A DNA stretch of 38,275 nt from a virus: positions 1-38,275 of the IMG/VR virus record IMGVR_UViG_3300037840_000056; one strand, 5' to 3'. A program made the translations under genes and the position numbers. The notes beneath the pieces are model-generated. The model saw only the letters and a program-made list of their open reading frames with translations, did no database searches and was not told the origin of the DNA. Within the stretch, counting starts at the first letter, position 1. Each line of letters opens with the position of its first letter. Shown here piece by piece: positions 35,634 to 38,275 of this stretch.

Positions 35634-37324
35634 CAGTCGATCTCCCCGTAGGCGGTCACCAGCTCAAGACTAGAGGGCATCTGGTCGCCGGAGGGGGTTT
35701 CCGACATGGTCTGGTCCCGGGCGAGGCGGCCCATCCCGTAGATGGCCTCGAAGTTGACCGGGTTCTCGGTGATGGTGGTGATGAAGGCGATGCCGAGTGC
35801 CATGACGGTGTCGTCGTGGCCGTCGGCCGAAGCGGGCCCCATCTCGATCCCGTCGATGTTGATGTACTCGCGCATCTCGCGGTAGGTGGTCTGGTCGTGG
35901 ATCACCATGCCCCGGGTCGAGACGTGGTGGATCAACTGGCCCATCATCCAGCCCTTGGACTTGGAGTTCGTCGACCAGCCGTAGACGTTGCCCCGCTTGT
36001 GCAGGGGGCGGTCGGCCATCCGCCACCGCCAGAGGTTGGGGACCCGGAGGTGCTGGAGAACCCCGATCACGCCGAGGCCCCCACCCTCCATCTCGCAGTT
36101 GACCAGCGCCTCGTTGTACCAGGCGGCCAGGTCGGCGATGTGCTCGGCGAACTCGTTGTGCGTGGCCCACCCCCGCCACACAGCCACCTGTTCGAGGTTG
36201 TCCCGGCGGAGGACCTGGATGCAACAGGGGTCACCGTCGAGGCTGCGCGACGGGTCGGCGGCCACGACGTACTCGATGGGTTCGGAGCGCGCCGGGGTCT
36301 TGAAGACCTTCAGCTCACCGGCGCGGTCCACGACAAACTTGAGGGTGCCGTTGACGTTGACCAGCTTGCCCGTCGATGCGCCCACCATCTGGCCGTCGTC
36401 TCCCACCTTGCCCGGTGGGAAGAAACAATCACTCAGGGCATCGAGCGGGAACACGTTGCGCCCCGTCGAGAGGAAGGCGACCTCGGGGCTGATCGGGTAC
36501 TCCTCGTCGAACTTCTCCTCGGACCAGTTGTTGGTGCGGATCTTGCGCCGGCGCCACGCCACCTGTTCGAGGTCGAGGTCGTAGCGCTCCATCAGGTCGC
36601 GCTCGCGCGGGGTGAGCATCCGGGTAGCGAGGTTGTGGCGCTTGACCCGGTACTCGGGGTGCTTGTGCCAGGCGAAGAACATCGGCACGTAGTCGGACTC
36701 GCCGCGCTCGGCCGCCATCCAGGTGTCGTAGAAGAACCCGCCGACCCCGTTGGCCGTGCTCTCCAAGATGATGATCGTGCCCGGCGACATCGGGACGGCC
36801 TCGTTGAGAGGCGGCATCAGCTCGTCGGCGTTCTCCCAGAAGGCGACCTCCGAGCCGTGGACGGCCCGGATGGTCGAGCCACGGCCCACCTGGGTGCCCT
36901 TGGCCGTCGACACCCGGAAGTTGGAGAGGGTCTCGGCCCACGACAGCCGACGCGCCGATGCGCGGGTGGTCGAGAACAGGGCGCGTAGCGGCCACTGGTC
37001 CCACATCAACTTGGCCATCTCGAAGATGGTCTCGGAGTTCTCCCTGTCCTTGGACAGCACCAGGGCGTTGGTGCCGGGGAACAGGAAGCACCAGTTGAAT
37101 AGCAGCCCCTCGGTGGCGGTCGAGATGCCGAGCTGGCGCGCTTTGAGGATGATGATGCGGATGGGCCTGCCCTCGTTGTACTGACGCTCCACCTCGCGGA
37201 TGAACATGCGCTGGGCCCAGGCGAACTCGCCGTCGAGATCGAGGTGCTCCATCTTCGCCTCTTTGTTCTTGATCGTGAGACGCTTCATCCACGGCCAGAG
37301 ATTCAGTTGCTTCTTGGGCCGCAC
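35633..37324 (-). CDS. terL: Terminase large subunit
   Basis: 563 residues. The ATPase has the terminase-type Walker A KARQLGIST (61-69) and Walker B region TIIILESTANG (183-193) with the catalytic Glu. The nuclease domain begins with YVVAADPSRSLDGD, whose D357 is a metal ligand. Further conserved segments are SKDRENSETIFEMAKL (91-106) and the C-terminal acidic region. It cuts concatemeric DNA and drives it into the capsid through the portal. The GTG at 37324 lies three bases after the small-subunit stop. Confidence 0.93.
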   Translation of the reverse strand: MRPKKQLNLWPWMKRLTIKNKEAKMEHLDLDGEFAWAQRMFIREVERQYNEGRPIRIIILKARQLGISTATEGLLFNWCFLFPGTNALVLSKDRENSETIFEMAKLMWDQWPLRALFSTTRASARRLSWAETLSNFRVSTAKGTQVGRGSTIRAVHGSEVAFWENADELMPPLNEAVPMSPGTIIILESTANGVGGFFYDTWMAAERGESDYVPMFFAWHKHPEYRVKRHNLATRMLTPRERDLMERYDLDLEQVAWRRRKIRTNNWSEEKFDEEYPISPEVAFLSTGRNVFPLDALSDCFFPPGKVGDDGQMVGASTGKLVNVNGTLKFVVDRAGELKVFKTPARSEPIEYVVAADPSRSLDGDPCCIQVLRRDNLEQVAVWRGWATHNEFAEHIADLAAWYNEALVNCEMEGGGLGVIGVLQHLRVPNLWRWRMADRPLHKRGNVYGWSTNSKSKGWMMGQLIHHVSTRGMVIHDQTTYREMREYINIDGIEMGPASADGHDDTVMALGIAFITTITENPVNFEAIYGMGRLARDQTMSETPSGDQMPSSLELVTAYGEID

Positions 37325-37327
37325 GGC

Positions 37328-37804
37328 CTACTCCACCTCGTCGCTCACCACGAACGCGGCGCGGGCGTCCTCGTACTCCTGGGCCGCCGCCTCCAGTTCC
37401 TCCTCGGTGATCTCGATGTCGGAGATCAAGTCGCCGAGGGCGGCGCGGGCCATCGACACCTCCTCGGGCGTCTGACGCGCCGAGACGGACATGGCCTTGG
37501 ACTGAAGCTGCATGGCGACCTTGGCCCGCATCTCGGGGCTGCCGTTGCGCAGCAGGCTCAACATCTCCTCATACGCCGCCCAGGTCAAGAAGGCGTGGGC
37601 CTCGGCCAACTCGTCGGTGCCGTACGCCTCCCGGCGGATCATCCGGGCCACCTCTTTGATCGGCCCGGGGTCGATGTCGAAGGCGTTGGCGACCGCGGTG
37701 GGGGGGACGCCGACGTTGAGCAGCCGGCGCACCACCTCGATCAGGGTCGGCGCGTCGATCTTGGCGACCAGGGCCACGACAGGGGGCGGCTCAGTCTTGG
37801 ACAC
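37328..37804 (-). CDS. Terminase small subunit candidate
   Basis: 158 residues. The helical N-terminus (TLIEVVRRLLNVGVPPTAVANAF) has a helix-turn-helix-like look, and the middle and C-terminal parts are helical and acidic (AAYEEMLSLLRNGSPEMRAK, ITEEELEAAAQEYEDA). Size, helical content and the position directly before the large subunit support the call. The GTG at 37804 overlaps the upstream gene by 14 bases. A direct sequence signature is not strong. Confidence 0.72.
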   Translation of the reverse strand: MSKTEPPPVVALVAKIDAPTLIEVVRRLLNVGVPPTAVANAFDIDPGPIKEVARMIRREAYGTDELAEAHAFLTWAAYEEMLSLLRNGSPEMRAKVAMQLQSKAMSVSARQTPEEVSMARAALGDLISDIEITEEELEAAAQEYEDARAAFVVSDEVE

Positions 37805-37985
37805 GCTCGATCGTCACTCTCAGATCCATCGGGATCGTCTCGATGATGCGGTGGAGTTCGTCGCGGCCCGACCAGGCCACGTGCAGGGTGAGCACGTACT
37901 CGTTCTCGCGGTTGGTCTTGACGCCGCCGTTGGGCACGTAGGCCCGGAACTCGGCCACGTTCGGGTCGACCCAGCGCTTGGCCAC
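37791..37985 (-). CDS. Small hypothetical protein before terminase (start uncertain)
   Basis: 64 residues from the GTG at 37985, mixed alpha/beta (VAEFRAYVPNGGVK, EYVLTLHVAW, ELHRIIETIP). The frame continues upstream without a stop through a helix rich in Glu, Gln and Ala, but offers no ATG, GTG or TTG. The upstream gene ends in CTGA, so a CTG start at 38087 (98 residues) would restore the usual 4-base overlap. Function unknown. Confidence 0.66.
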   Translation of the reverse strand: MAKRWVDPNVAEFRAYVPNGGVKTNRENEYVLTLHVAWSGRDELHRIIETIPMDLRVTIERVQD

Positions 37986-38083
37986 CGCGGCGGAGAGCGA
38001 GCGGTCCAGCGCGTCGCGGAGTTGCTCGCGCTCGTAGGCCGCGGCCTGGGTCTGCTCCTGCTCGAACGTCCTGGCGGCGACGA

Positions 38084-38275
38084 TCAGAGAGTCGAGGACG
38101 GCGTCTTCATCAACGAGTCCTCCATCAACTCCCTCTCGTAGTGCTCGCGGATGTGATCGGGCATATCGTCCCAGTTGTTCACGTCCACGTTCTCGGTCTC
38201 GTTCTCGTTCGACTCGGTCGATGGTGGCTCGCTCGTTCCCCGAGAGTCCCTGTAGCCAAGCACCAATGTCGTCGC
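38084..38275 (-). CDS. Small membrane-anchored protein, C-terminal part (starts at the left end of the window)
   Basis: C-terminal part of the gene that begins at 267. It encodes an acidic Asn/Glu-rich linker (STESNENETENVDVNNWDD) and a helical end (DHIREHYERELMEDSLM). Positions 38165-38275 repeat the first 111 bases of the window. On the circle the protein is about 115 residues. A TTG within the repeat could be mistaken for a separate start, but the long hydrophobic N-terminus upstream argues for the full protein. Confidence 0.78.
   Translation of the reverse strand, partial: ATTLVLGYRDSRGTSEPPSTESNENETENVDVNNWDDMPDHIREHYERELMEDSLMKTPSSTL
38165..38275. repeat. Terminal direct repeat, right copy
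   Basis: Copy of positions 1-111 with one silent difference (T at 38267 against G at 103). It supports a circular map or circularly permuted packaged DNA and indicates that both versions were present in the sampled population or that the ends came from different molecules. Confidence 0.9.

Overview
The window looks like the complete genome of a tailed bacteriophage, presented as a linear copy of a circular or circularly permuted molecule. The first and last 111 bases are the same sequence with one silent difference, and one small membrane-protein gene reads through the junction without a break. The DNA is GC-rich, GTG starts are common, and ATGA/GTGA stop-start overlaps join most genes. Several small proteins resemble those of mycobacteriophages and other actinophages, so I infer an actinobacterial host. 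The head genes are of the portal/scaffold/P22-like coat type. They are followed by an adaptor, a nozzle-like protein and three internal virion proteins, one of 1356 residues. I see no tape measure, tail-tube or sheath gene, so a short-tailed (podovirus-like) particle is likely.

Layout. Nearly everything is read leftward (minus strand) as one long path that starts near 8.8 kb, runs to base 1, crosses the junction and continues from 38.3 kb down to 10.1 kb. (1) 8823-802: a receptor-binding and fibre region with seven collagen-like (Gly-X-Gln) proteins in two paralogous families. Among them sit a GH26-like glycosidase, a fused GT2 glycosyltransferase/methyltransferase and, on the plus strand, a 2OG-Fe(II) oxygenase. 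(2) 761-1 and 38275-31.2 kb: small proteins, terminase small and large subunits, a zinc ribbon, portal, several very small basic or acidic proteins, and scaffold. (3) 31.2-19.2 kb: coat, a frameshifted HNH endonuclease, decoration-like protein, nozzle, adaptor and internal virion proteins. (4) 19.2-16.9 kb: small proteins, a GH25/DUF1906-like lysin, and holin-like membrane proteins, one with a collagen-like tail. (5) 16.9-10.1 kb: an Erf-type annealing protein, a VRR-NUC nuclease, a putative 7-deazaguanine DNA-modification pair (YhhQ-like transporter, frameshifted here, and DpdA-like transglycosylase), a C5-cytosine methyltransferase, many small accessory proteins and a winged-helix protein.

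Control region (8.82-10.12 kb). It holds two rightward genes: a 65-residue basic protein behind a TTGACA promoter and a strong ribosome binding site, and a 54-residue protein. Between them lie about 717 bases with no convincing gene. This stretch has two DnaA-box-like sites, AT-rich direct repeats and three 17-bp dyads with 6-bp arms and 5-bp spacers. No polymerase, helicase, primase, integrase or CI-like repressor was recognised, so replication probably relies on the host, perhaps starting here through host DnaA.

Most interesting hypotheses: (a) a collagen-like fibre array with its own modifying enzymes (oxygenase plus glycosyltransferase/methyltransferase), reminiscent of giant-virus collagen modification; (b) a stacked DNA-modification locus (DpdA, YhhQ and C5 methyltransferase) with an 11-codon coupling ORF; (c) the DnaA-box and dyad control region.
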